Shown: positions 22,798 to 34,013 of the stretch, piece by piece
How the letters are laid out: each line of letters begins with the position of its first letter
Position numbering within the stretch: position 1 is the stretch's first letter
Source: Iris pallida
Lineage: Eukaryota; Streptophyta; Magnoliopsida; Asparagales; Iridaceae
Reading direction: 5' to 3'
Length of the DNA stretch: 64,000 bases
Assembly (NCBI GenBank): GCA_029216955.1
Contig: JANAVB010006998.1
Span: 310,001 to 374,000, forward strand
Notes under the pieces: generated by a model
Told to the model about the DNA's origin: nothing
What the model saw: the letters and a program-made list of their open reading frames with translations, nothing else
Databases searched by the model: none
Translations under genes and position numbers: made by a program

Positions 22798-24987
22798 TGT
22801 AGAAGTATGGAATTTCAGAACTAGAAATCCTATGCGCCTAACACTACATGCACCAGGAAGCTCAGATGAAGTACTTGGAACAGCAAACGGCAAAAGCTTA
22901 GACATTAAAAGAAGATTTTTATTTCATATAAAAGTCTATTACATGTCTAAAAAAGGCTGTACAAAGGAGAACTTCTACAAAAAGAAAAGACCCTAAGTCT
23001 ACAGCCTGGCGCAGCAACCACCATGCGCTCTCAAACAGGCGCATCACTTCGGCGTCTCAGTTTGGCGCATCACTTCAGCGTCTCAGTTTGGCGCATCACT
23101 TCGGCGTCTCAGTTTGGCACATCACTTCGACGTCTCAGCCAGGCGCATCACTTCAGCAGCTCTGTTATGTGCCACCCTTCAGCGTCTCAGCGTCTCAGTC
23201 AGGCGCATCTCTTCAAGAGCCTCAGTTATGTGCATCATGAAGTCTCAGCATATGTGCCTTACCTCGTCCTGATCAAATGCTTCGACTAATGAAGCATTTA
23301 TTGAGCGGAACAAGGGTGGACAATCAACCCCCTATCTGGAGGAAGAGCTCTCCAAACGGCAAAAGGAGGCTTTCAACACAACCAGAATGGGCAACACCTA
23401 CTCTAGCAGGAGGAGGAGTTCTCCCAAAGCCCAAGGAAGATGATCGGAGCACCGCAATTCCGATCTGTGGCTCTTCCAGCATAACGAAGACGAGGCTCGA
23501 GCATCCCGATCTTTCGATGTAACAGGCACCTTCTGCCTGCCTCAGAAGCCCTCGACTCCGACTTTTGGATGTAACAGTCACCTTCAAGTGCATAAATGAA
23601 GACAATGCGTCGCATCTTTACCCTCGAGAACATCTCGTCAACAGAATGTGCTCGAGCAAACAAGTTCATTTCAGGAGGACATGAAAGAACGAGAGGCAAA
23701 CTCTCTCCTTGCTACTTTTTATAGGCCGGGCAAATCAAACCCATGCGCCAAGTGGCGGGCTCTCCGAATCCCGTACACTGAATTTGCATTAATGGTGATG
23801 AACCTGACGCTTCAGATTCAGCCAAGTTAAAACGGCTATTTAAAGCACTTGAAGAACGTAACAGTCGGGCCAATAAAGACGTGTCATGCAAACGGATGGG
23901 CCGATCAGACCGCGTATCATACAGACGTGCCCACCAGCACCAAGCGCCTTGTAAGGATGTGTCCATCCGTCCCCATGCGCCTAATAGAATGCAGATCGAT
24001 GCGCCCACTCAACAGCCCATCATCCGTTAAAGAACATTAAATGCTGAAGTCTGACACGACAGCAGCCAGTCCCCGAGGACTGAACAGTTGACAGCTTTTT
24101 CAGAAGACGAAGCGTCACTGACGTCGGCATCATCATTACTTCCCTCCGGCGGTTACAAGCCACGTGGCCGCCCAACCATTTTGCATGCGCCTCCGCAGCC
24201 ATGTGCCCAAATCTCTGCATGTGCCTCAAAAGCCATGCGCCTCAGACTTTTCTCTGATCCCTAAAGACAGAAGTCAAAGTCACTACTGAAGCCTCGCATG
24301 CTCCTCAAAAGTCGTATGCCCAGACTGGTTCGTGACTCCTAAAGGTTACAAGCCAAAGTCTTCTCATGCGCCCAATCCTAGGCGCATCCTATCAGATTAC
24401 TCTCTACCAAATTTGAGATCTTTGAGTAACGGATACGCGCCACGTGTCTCTTGACTCAGTTCAGCCGATGAAGGGGTGCTAATCACCCAAGATCTCAGCA
24501 ACCGAAAGATCTTCTCCACTGCTACGTGTCAGCTCTGCCGTAGCCCACAAATGCAACAATAAGAGTTCAACTCCTCAATCCGAACGTGTCGCCCATACGC
24601 CTCTATCAGCAATCACCACGTGGCATTCCCACAAACCGGCACATCCTACATATGCGTGCATGAGCAGCCAGCCTGCAGACTATAAATAGAGGGATCATTT
24701 CCTTCTGAAAAAGGCTACGAACCTACGAACACACACAGAGAGGCAGATATAGACACTCAACGTCTTCTTCTTCTCCGTGAGCTCCAGCACCCAGAGCAAC
24801 TCAGACCTTCAGAGAACCGATAACCGTCGTCAGATCGTCAACGGAGTCAACGTATTACGACTCGCTCCATCGGCACAAGGGACCCAGATAAACAAAAGTG
24901 TTCTCCTAGGACTACGTTTAAGTCCTACATTGTAACACTGTTCTGTTTGTATTGAAATTTGCAATAAAAAGATTTTAATGGCAAATA
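22798..24987 (+). mobile_element. Solo LTR of a Tat-like element, inserted in the TE-D 5' LTR
   Basis: Flanked by the 5-bp direct repeat ATACC (22793-22797 and 24988-24992). Removing the insert and one repeat restores colinearity with the other TE-D LTR at about 30740-30750. It starts TGTAGAAGTATGG and ends GGCAAATA, paralleling TGTATAGAAGCATAG and GGCAAACA of the Tat LTR at 49373-50700; the final CA has become TA. A TATA box (CTATAAATAG) is at 24680-24689. It has no internal region or partner LTR, so it is a solo LTR. Length is 2190 bp, and the middle is rich in GCGCAT motifs. Confidence 0.88.
23036..23230. repeat. Tandem array, about 26-bp GGCGCATCACTTC unit
   Basis: Five to seven copies of GGCGCATCACTTC followed by a GCGTCTCAGTTT-like segment, decaying towards 23230. 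Overlapping ORFs are a by-product. Confidence 0.85.
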
Positions 24988-24991
24988 ATAC

Positions 24992-25420
24992 CCCCGTATC
25001 GACGTTTTACAAACTTGGCCATAACTTCGTACACGTTCGTCGGATCGACGCAAAACTTGCGCCAGCAGGACCGTATCATATTTCTGGTCCTGTTTGCCAT
25101 GTTTGGTCCGATTCTGAGAAGCTTGATCAAAACACCTTTTTGGCGGGCCAGCAACTCGACCCAACAGGCAATTTTGTGCACGGCTCATCGGAATCTAAAA
25201 TTGGATATACCGTTGAGTTTGTCTCCTCAAACCGGATCCGTAGACATATAGTTTGATGACTTTAGAGACCATAGATTTTGGCACATATTTCAGTGCAAAA
25301 CGGGTCCAAAGGCGGACATCGTTTTGACACGAAATTACAATTTTGCCCCTGTTCCAGAATTGAACTTTTGGACAGGCATTTTCTAGATATATCTTTTACA
25401 CCTGGAATGTTCTTGATGTT
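24992..25420 (+). repeat. LTR block shared by TE-D and, inverted, by TE-A
   Basis: Contains CCCTGTTCCAGAATTGAACTT and surrounding sequence matching 30735-31130. It also matches the reverse complement of 3980-4200. Confidence 0.7.
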
Positions 25421-25899
25421 TGTTTCAGCATCCGGAGCCGTTCGTAGATTTTGAGGTTTCTTGCTGACATTATTGACTACTTGGAGTTGCTATTTTCGTA
25501 CTGCCAGGCAAGATACCTTGCCACCTTACTCTGTGATTTACATATTCTTATTTTCGGTTGTTATTTTTAGCATTTCTTAATTATTGTTATTATAAAACTG
25601 TGCGTCCAAGTCACACTTGGTTGCAAGTGACTCTATCGGTAATTTTCTTGCTTTTATTTGTTTCTCTTGTATTGACTTAGTCTAGTGACCACCCATTGTT
25701 GATGAGATATTGGTATATCTCATACGGCCTTGACACTTACTTTACCACGTGTTATGTGTCACATGTAGGACATGTACCTGCATAGTCGGCTGGCCACCGA
25801 TACGTATGGAGCGTGCGACAGATAGGAGTAACTGCCAATAGAATTGCATACTAGAAGACTTGGCAGTTTCTAGAGGTTCTTATTGGTGATGGAGATGAC

Positions 25900-26160
25900 G
25901 ATACTAGGCATTGGGTGGGAAGAACAATACCTGACGTATGGGCTTCAATTACACTTTTCTTGTAACCCGGAAGCTCTGCTGGAGATACGGGTATGCTTAC
26001 CCTCTCAGGTTGGCCATTGACGTTCTTGAACGTTATGCGCTTGGTTACTGGTGCCCAAGAGGGGACTATACCGGATCCTATATTCAGCTAGGGCTCATGC
26101 GTCGAAGGATTGTATCTCAACTACATATTCAAAGTAGACTGGTCAGGAAACCCTATTGCA
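25900..26160 (+). other. Conserved U5 block of TE-D (5' copy)
   Basis: A stretch starting GGCATTGGG and including GTATGGGCTTC, ACCCGG, GGGGACTATACC and CATGCG aligns with 31650-31860. More distantly it aligns with TE-E at 40510-40740 and 45850-46080. No protein function is assigned. Confidence 0.6.
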
Positions 26161-26674
26161 TACATTCTTTTCTTCTCTGTTATATATCGCAGTTTATATA
26201 GCATGGTGTTTTCTTGTATCTTGTTACGTCCCTCTGAGGACCTGGTTATCTCTCCAGGATTAGACGACTTCCCGTAGGAGTACAGAGCGACGCTGGATCC
26301 ATCTTACATTGATGACGAGGCATCTCCCGCTAACTTCTAGCTTATTGATTTCCTTGAGACATTTTAGCGGACATTTTACATCTCTTTTCTTTTTATTTTG
26401 CGGAGGTTAGACTCTGACCATTGTGACTATTTTTCATAGCTGTTTGGAGTGGGTATGTCCATCCGTCTATCTCTTTGATGCACTTAATATTTATTGGACT
26501 CTTATTTATTCTGTGATGAGCTGTGATGAGATTAGATACTTATATTTTGGCCTATGATTTTATTATATATACAGCTTATGTACGTATACGAGGATTCCAT
26601 ATATTAGAGTATTCTTCGTATATGTGTAGCTGGCATGTTTGCATACTTGGTCCTAAGTAGTTTGGGACTGGGGC

Positions 26675-29433
26675 TGAAGTCAGAAAATATTGTTGGGTTA
26701 CCTGACTGCGCCCAAAAAGCCTGCATATAGGAATATAAATAGTGTCTCATCCAGAACTACTACCTCCTTTGACTTCCAAACCTTTCGAATTCTCTTTGAT
26801 TTCTTGAATCGCCTTTTGTCTAACCTTCCTAAAGTTATCCTATTTTCGTGCCAGTAATATGAATCTACGAAGCGGACGCACCATTACCTTGACCCCCAGA
26901 GCTGGTTATACGACTACCCATGAGAAGCAGAACCCTCTGATGACCCCGGTGACGTCGTATCATCCAGGACAGAAGCAGGCTACCAGGATCCCGTCGACGG
27001 TGCACCAGGAGACTCAAGCACCCCCAACCAACCAAACTGGGCAGACCACTACAGTACCCCTAGAAGGGAATGTGCCCTCTACTACACCACTTCAGTCAAA
27101 TTATGTGACTCAACCAGATCAGAGAATCCCAACTTCCCAGCAAGAATATACGCCACTTCCTCTCCAGTCCCCATCGTCCACGCCAGTTCTTTACTCTAAC
27201 GAGGCTTCAGTGGCAAGGTTCCTGCTAGGGTTATTGCAAGTGCAGCAACAATAGAATGAGTTTGCAAGGAGTAATATATCGGTATCCCTAAACAGGACTC
27301 TATCTATCCCGCTAGCCTTAGTACCAACCAGAGAGACTCAGTACAGGCCGAATAGACATCCCAAGCACAAAAACACCCTAGAGCAACACCATATCCCGAT
27401 AAGGAGCTTCCTATATGTCACTTTTGCCATAGGAAGGGTCACGTTATGAAGGATTGCCGTCGCAGATTGGACGGTGTATGATTTGTGGTTCCAATTATCA
27501 CGAAGCCAAAGATTGATACCGGGCTCGAGAGAAGCCTACCTGCAACTACTGCAGAAAGAAGGGACACATCAGAAAAGATTGTCGAATCCGTCATGGTTTA
27601 TGCTTAAGATGTAGATCAAGACAACATATGATCAAAGATTGTCCCGAGCTACGAACTCAAGTACATGATCAGCAGACTCCCAGGCCAACAGCCCTAGCAC
27701 TTCCCACACCTCGACCGGATCAGCATATGACGAGGCTCATGACACCAATAGTAGGAGCACCACGTCCACCATTACCTCCACAGCGATTACAGTTCCACAA
27801 GGCTAGAGCTCGGGACCCCAGTCAGAGTTACGGGCATGCCTTCTTGCTAGCAGTAGAGAATACGAAACCAGCAAGGAAAATCATAACAGGTATGATTTTA
27901 ATTGTCATATTTCCTATTATCATGATTTTGACACCAGATCCATGCATCATGAGTTTAGCCAAGGCCGAAGAAATTTGGGCAGTAGGATGATTGTATAAGC
28001 ACGAACACCGGACATGGCTTAGATTCTTAAACTTTGAACTACTTGTGTTTTCTTTCAATCATAAATCCCGCATACTTATACTTTAGACTATCATGACTAA
28101 ACACCGCAATTATAGCCTAGTTTTTTCAAGCTGATCCTTTATCGAGCTTGTTCATGACATGTGTTTATTGGGGACGCACACTAACATATTGTCTAATCAG
28201 AATCAGTGTATGATGGTCTGATCAACCTTAGTACAGTTGGTTCGCTTTTTATTTGCTTATCCTACGTGGATTAAGATATAGATGACTCTAGGATCTCATC
28301 CGCAACTGCCTTGACAACTCTATTTGAATTATTAAAATGCCTCTGGAACCCTATATTCGTATTTGATCCTCTCTTCCTGCATAACACTTATTGTTTTCGC
28401 CTTTACGGATTTCAGAAAGACAGATGCTCGTATTGAGGGAAGATAGACCCAGAATATCCTTCTCAGTTCACCATACCATCTATAGCTAGGAAAGCTATAT
28501 TCATACAATTATTGACATCTGTTGGAATCAAAATATGATCTTCAAAACTTAACATATATCTATCACATCTCGTATCCTATTACATCGTGTAATATTCTTC
28601 CACAAATTGAGGTATGACCTTCCGACTCGAACCTTTCTAACTCCACTAAACCATAGAGCGGTGTCTTTGTTAACTTATAGAAATGAATTACTGTAGAATA
28701 TAGATCTTAGAGCCCTAATGGAATTTAGAATGTACTAGGATTGCCTATTGATTAGAATAAGTAGTTTTTGTTAGAACGATAATTAGTGCCTCATGAACTC
28801 CCACTTTCTATTTTAGGTCATTTTGGGTCCCCGACCGTGGCATTTAGATTCGAAGCATACGACTAGCTGTTACCTTCCAACAAATTTCATATGCAAGATC
28901 TAGTTGAGTCCACCTTCACGTAGACATATCATGTCCCACTGCAACACGTCCCCTTGTACTCTATTTTTATGATACGATTTTCGAGTAAAGAGGGCTAATT
29001 ATAAACCTTACCATAATACCGATTAACCTTTTGGCTTTAATTTGAGAACCAAACTCAACTCAAAACTTTCGATCCAATATATGGTGGTGATCTACTCAAA
29101 GCTCACTATGCACATGCCCTAGCATGCCCTTCAATTCAGCTCCCTTGTGCCTACTTATACACAAAAGTCATAGAAGGCACATCCTTAGACTTACGGTACC
29201 TCTCTAACCAAGCTGACTCGAAACTAGCCAGCTTCAATAAGTTGGTAGAGCCTTGAACCAAGAACACCATCTCTTATAGGATATAGAGCCAATGTGTTTT
29301 TATAATCTATCGTACCCTTTGCCCGAAACCCAAGGTACGTCTTGCATGTTAAATCCTCTAATTTCGCATTGCATTGCATACCACCATACCTTAGTTTAAT
29401 TTCGAGGATGAATTTTTTTTAAGTTGGAGAGAA
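26675..29433 (+). mobile_element. TE-D internal region (2.8 kb), gag remnant only
   Basis: Lies between the two TE-D LTRs. The first 1.05 kb hold a decayed gag; after about 27990 no coding sequence is recognisable. The part 28090-28330 is similar to TE-E interior 42020-42240, so TE-D and TE-E are related non-autonomous elements. It ends with a TTTCGAGGATGAA block and polypurine AAGTTGGAGAGAA at 29421-29433. Confidence 0.8.
26859..27720 (+). pseudogene. TE-D gag remnant with four CCHC zinc knuckles
   Basis: The frame opens at ATG 26859 with a basic MNLRSGRT start, then a Pro/Thr/Gln-rich stretch to a stop at 27252-27254. Downstream are four knuckle motifs: 27416-27457 (CHFCHRKGHVMKDC), 27475-27516 (final Cys codon now TGA), 27541-27582 (CNYCRKKGHIRKDC) and 27601-27642 (CLRCRSRQHMIKDC). 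Knuckles two to four share a frame, and the first is shifted. The central capsid-like gag domain is absent. Knuckles bind element RNA during packaging. The sequence is inactive as it stands. Confidence 0.75.
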
Positions 29434-32420
29434 TGTAAACCCCCATATTTTATTAGTATCTACAATTTTGTTATATCTATTTATATTAATTTATTTGTTA
29501 GCTGGTTAATACATATATATATGGGAGCTTAGGTTTGTACCAGTTTCTACCATAAATTATACGTCAATATAGTTGTAATATTAGATATAATATTTTTATA
29601 TTTTTCTAGAATTTTTTAAGCATTTTACCTATTTTATTTCACTTGGTAACTTTATATACTTAAATGTATATAAATATAAATATATAAATCTATATATGTT
29701 TAGTGTTTAAAAAAAGAAAAAAAAAGAAAAGGCAACTGTAGCAGACGCTACTACTGTAGCGCTGCTACAGTACCTAGGAATAGCCCGACCCCCCCCCCCC
29801 CGCGTAAACCCAAAGCCGAGCGCGTGTAACGAATTTTCGTGAGAAATCCAAGCCCAAAAACCTCCAATTCTCTACCAAATCGAGTCAAATATTTTCCTAT
29901 CAAATCCTAATAGAATTCTCCACCAGATTAGACCAAATTCGAATCTAAAACTTGATCAAATCCTATCTAATTTTTGATTTAAAATCCTATTTACACGAAA
30001 AATCAAAAATTTGATTTTCTTCAAAATTCTTTCTCAATTCTCCACCGAACTTCGAATCCTTGTACCCGAGTCTCGTAGACAACCCTGCGCAGCTACCTTA
30101 CCACCTGCACCTCGCTGTCGACCACCGTATCACTGGAGAATGATGAAAAACCTAGCCACAAAATAGAACACTCGATTTCTTATAAGCTGCAAGGTACCCA
30201 TCTTCTCGTTCTGATTTCTTCATGCTCGTTCGTTCGTTTTTGCTTCTACGAATTTTTATGCGAAGCCCACATGACCCTCTTCGAGATCCTCTAGGTGGAT
30301 TTCCAAACGACCCATCGACTTACTCGAAAAATTGAGACAAAGTCGAAGAAAAACCTATTTTCTGTAATAATAAAAACTGTTTTAAAACGACAACTTGGAA
30401 GCCAATTTGTGTTCTGCACATTAGAGTTTTGTAGAAACTAAATTCAAATAGTCAAACACAACATAAACAAGATTACAACGCACCTGTTAGATCGACATTT
30501 CGATATATATGCAAGGAGTAATTCATTGTTGAAGTTGACGGAAAAAAACTGCCTTTAAAACATTAAGTTTCAGAAAAATTTCCCGATACGGTATGTGCCC
30601 CGACAAACCGGGCGATGTGGTCGTGCACTATATGCATCAAAAGGCACATATGGATGTTGCCAACGTGTGGTAAATGACAGGACTCGATTTTGTTGCGTGT
30701 GCGCGACGAAATCAGTGTGTATCCGTCGAGATATCCCTATATCGACGTTTTGCAAACTTGGCCATAACTTCATGCACGTTCGTCGGATCGATGCAAAACT
30801 TGCGCCATCAGGACCATATCATTTTTTTGGTCCTGTATACCAATTTTTTGGTCCAATTCTGAGAAGGTTGATCGGAACGCCTTTTTGGCGGGCCCGTAAC
30901 CCGACCGAATAGTCGATTTTATGCATAGCTCATCGGAATTCAAAATTGGACATACTGTTGAGTTCGTCTCCTCAAATTGGACCCATAGACATGTAGTTTG
31001 ATGTCTTTAGAGACCATATACTTTGGCACGTATTTCGGTGCAAAATGGGTCCAACGGCGGACATCGTTTTGATCCGAAATTATAATTTTGCCCCTGTTCC
31101 AGAATTGGACTTTTGGACAGGAGTTTCCTAGAGATATATTTTCCACTGGGAATGTTCCTGATGTTTGTTTCAGCATCCGGAGCCATTCGTAGATTTTGAG
31201 ATTTTTTGTTGACGTGATTGATTGCTTGGAGTTGCTATTTCCGTACTACCAGGCAAGATACCTTGCCACCTTACTCTATAATTTACATATTCTTATTTTC
31301 AGTTGTTATTTTTAGCATTTCTTAATTATTGTTATTATAAAACTGTGCGTCTAAGTCATACTTGGGTGCAAGCGATCGGTCGTTTTCTTGCTTTTATTTA
31401 TTTCTCTTGCATTGACTTACTCTAGTGACCACCCATTTTTGATAAAGTATTGGTATATCTCATACGGCCTTGATACTTGATTTACCACGTGTCGTGAGTC
31501 ACATGTAGGATACGTACCCGCGTAGTCGGCTAGCCACCGATACGTATGGAGCGTACGATGGATAGGAGTAACTGCGTGTAGAATTGCATACTAGAAGACT
31601 TGGTAGTTACTAGAGGTTCTTATTGGTCATGGAGATGACGATACTAGTCATAGGGTGGGGAGAACAATACCTGACGTATGGGCTTCCATTATACTTTCCT
31701 TATAACCCGGAAGCTCTGCTAGAGATACGGGTATGCTTACCCCCTCAGGTTGGCCACTGACGTTCTTGAACATTATGCTGTTGGTCACTGATGCCCAAGA
31801 AGGGACTATACCAGATCCTATATTCAGCCAGGGCTCATGCGTCAAAGGATTGTATCTCAACTGCATATTCATAGTAGACTGGTCAGAAAACTCTATTACA
31901 CACATTCCTTTCTTCTCTATTATATATCGCTGTTTATATGGCATGGTATTTTCTTGTATCTTGTTACGTCCCTCTGGGGACCTAGTTATCTCTCCAGGAT
32001 TAGACGACTTCCCGCAGGAGTACGGAGCGGCTCTGGATCCATCTTACATTGATGACGAGACATCTCCCGCTGACTTCTAGCTTATTGATTTCCTTGAGAC
32101 ATTTTAGTGGACATTTTACATCTCTTTTCTTTCTATTTTGCGAAAGTTAGACTCTGACCATTGTGACTATTTTTTATAGCTGTTTGGAGTGGATAAGTCC
32201 ACCCAGCTATCTCTTTGATGAACTTAATATTTATTGGACTTTTATTTATTCTGTGCTGTGCTGTGATTAGATTAGATACTTATATTCTGGCCTGTGATTT
32301 TATTATATATACTGCTTATGTATGTATACGAGGATTCTATATATTGTAGTATTCTTTGTATATGTGTAGCTGGCATGTTTGCGTGCTTGGTCCTAAGTAT
32401 TTTGGGACTGGGGCATTACA
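29434..32420 (+). mobile_element. TE-D 3' LTR (2987 bp)
   Basis: Starts TGTAAACCCCC after the polypurine tract and ends GGGGCATTACA. The right flank (CCCTT at 32421) is LINE-1 ORF1. It differs from the 5' copy by scattered substitutions and small indels, so it is older than TE-E by eye. No matching left target repeat is found, because the left side has been rearranged. Confidence 0.88.
29735..29771. repeat. 37-nt hairpin in the TE-D 3' LTR
   Basis: Same arms as at 21843, with one substitution in the short unpaired part. The pairing arms are conserved. Confidence 0.85.
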
Positions 32421-33372
32421 CCCTTCGAGTCCCCTTCATCTCCTGGCGTCCTTTTCGTCTGCAGCGGATGGCGCCCCCTCCTTCCGGCCTAGCCTGGGGC
32501 TGGCTACGACACGTTCTTCCGTCGCACCACCCATGACGGCCCCCGTCCCTGCAGCTCGCTTGTCCAGTGTTCCCGCCACCATATCGTACGCCGACAAACT
32601 CAGGTAGGATCGGGTTGCCACTACCTTCTCTCCTTTGGCAGAAGTCGCCCTTCCGGACATTGATTACCCTACTCTTTTCGATGCCCAGGACATTCTTGTA
32701 CCTTTCACCCTGGCAAAAATCTCAGTATTGTCCACATATTTCCCGCACAAGTTCGTCCAAAAATTTTCGAATGGCGGTCCGAAACAGACACGGGTTCATG
32801 AAGTCATAGCCAGCTGGGGTCTCTCCTCGGGGTACAGGGTGGTGCCCATGGACCCTAAGCACGTGTTCCCCCACCTGTCATTGGTCAGTGATCTCATAAA
32901 TGTCTGGAGCAGAGGAACCAGCAGAATTGATTTACACATTATAAAAATCGTCAAATGGTCTCCGGACTTCAACCCTAATGTAGATTCCGAGATTGTATCT
33001 GCGTGTGTCACCCTCCCGAACCTCCCTCTCATAAGCTTCGTCCCAGCGGCTATGAGGAGGATCAGCAACTCCTTTGGGACGTTCGTGGCCATGGCTGACG
33101 AGACGCGAAACCTCACTAAAGCAAATTATGCCAAAATCTGCATGGAACTTGACTTATCGTAGGATCTCCCCAATTATATCCAAATCTCGCTCGGCCACAC
33201 AACTCACACTCAACGGATCATTTATGACAACAACATCATCTACTACAAACATTGTCATATACGAGGCCACGCCACCGAACACTGCTTTCGAGCGCACCCA
33301 GAACTCAAGAAGAAAGCTAGCAGAAAGAACGACCCACCTCAAACGAATAGGAACCTTCAACAGTCCCACTAA
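32421..33372 (+). pseudogene. LINE-1 ORF1 (DUF4283-type, zinc knuckle), broken
   Basis: One frame runs through from 32421 with in-frame stops at 32605 and 33160. It contains SYADKLR (the usual start of plant LINE ORF1 conserved sequence) and a DUF4283-like RNA-binding part (32640-33130). A C-terminal HCHIRGHATEHC knuckle at about 33250-33290 has lost its first Cys to Tyr. ORF1 proteins coat LINE RNA. The N-terminus is missing at the TE-D boundary. The coding frame is otherwise readable, so decay is moderate. Confidence 0.8.
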
Positions 33373-34013
33373 TCCCCCCTCGCCCCTTACCCAATTCCCA
33401 CATTCGGTTTGAAGCGAGCTCAGAAAACACTCAATCCCAACCTCGAAAACAAACCTACAATGATAAAGCTATCATTCCATTCTCTTCACCAGTCCTCAAC
33501 CTCACCAACAAATTCGACATCCTAGCACCCCCCTCCCAAATGACTCTCATGATATAGCCATCTTCAATGCTCACAACCCTGATAGGGATCTGGAGATTAA
33601 TAATGCTCAGGAAAGGGATGTTGACCCTTCCACACCGGAGACCCTCGGAGAACTGGAGGATGAAGTGGATCCTAGTTCGGAATGACCACCTTCCTCTCAG
33701 TCAGAGACCGTAACTCACGTTGATGCGCTGGCCAACATTGGCCATGCCCCAGTGGCTAGGATGCAACAAGCCATCGATGAGGGATTAACCAGTTCAAATA
33801 ATTATGTTAGATCCCTGACTGAAATAGTTGCAGAGAAATATTTGCACCCGACTGAGGACACAGCTAATCATCTCCAGGGTAGAAATAGCAAGGTGGGCGA
33901 CAAGGTATCAGCCACCTCCAAGAAATCAAAAAATACATGCTCTATAAAGGGAACGGCTAGGACCACTCGGTCAGCTGCGAAACTCGCCAAAACCTCCCTC
34001 TCTAGTAACTTAC

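Larger units (their letters stand above)
21543..26674 (+). mobile_element. TE-D 5' LTR (about 2.9 kb plus a nested 2.2-kb solo LTR)
   Basis: Starts TGTAAACTCCC directly after a polypurine tract. It is colinear with 29434-32420 except for the insertion at 22798-24992 and a small 3' deletion. The last bases, GGGACTGGGGC, match the other LTR, but the terminal GTTACA-type end and the conserved leader motif are missing. Confidence 0.85.

Noticed and set aside
31648..31944. 98-residue minus-strand ORF in the TE-D 3' LTR
   Set aside because: It is antisense within an LTR, has no domain, and falls in a block better explained as a conserved nucleic-acid element.
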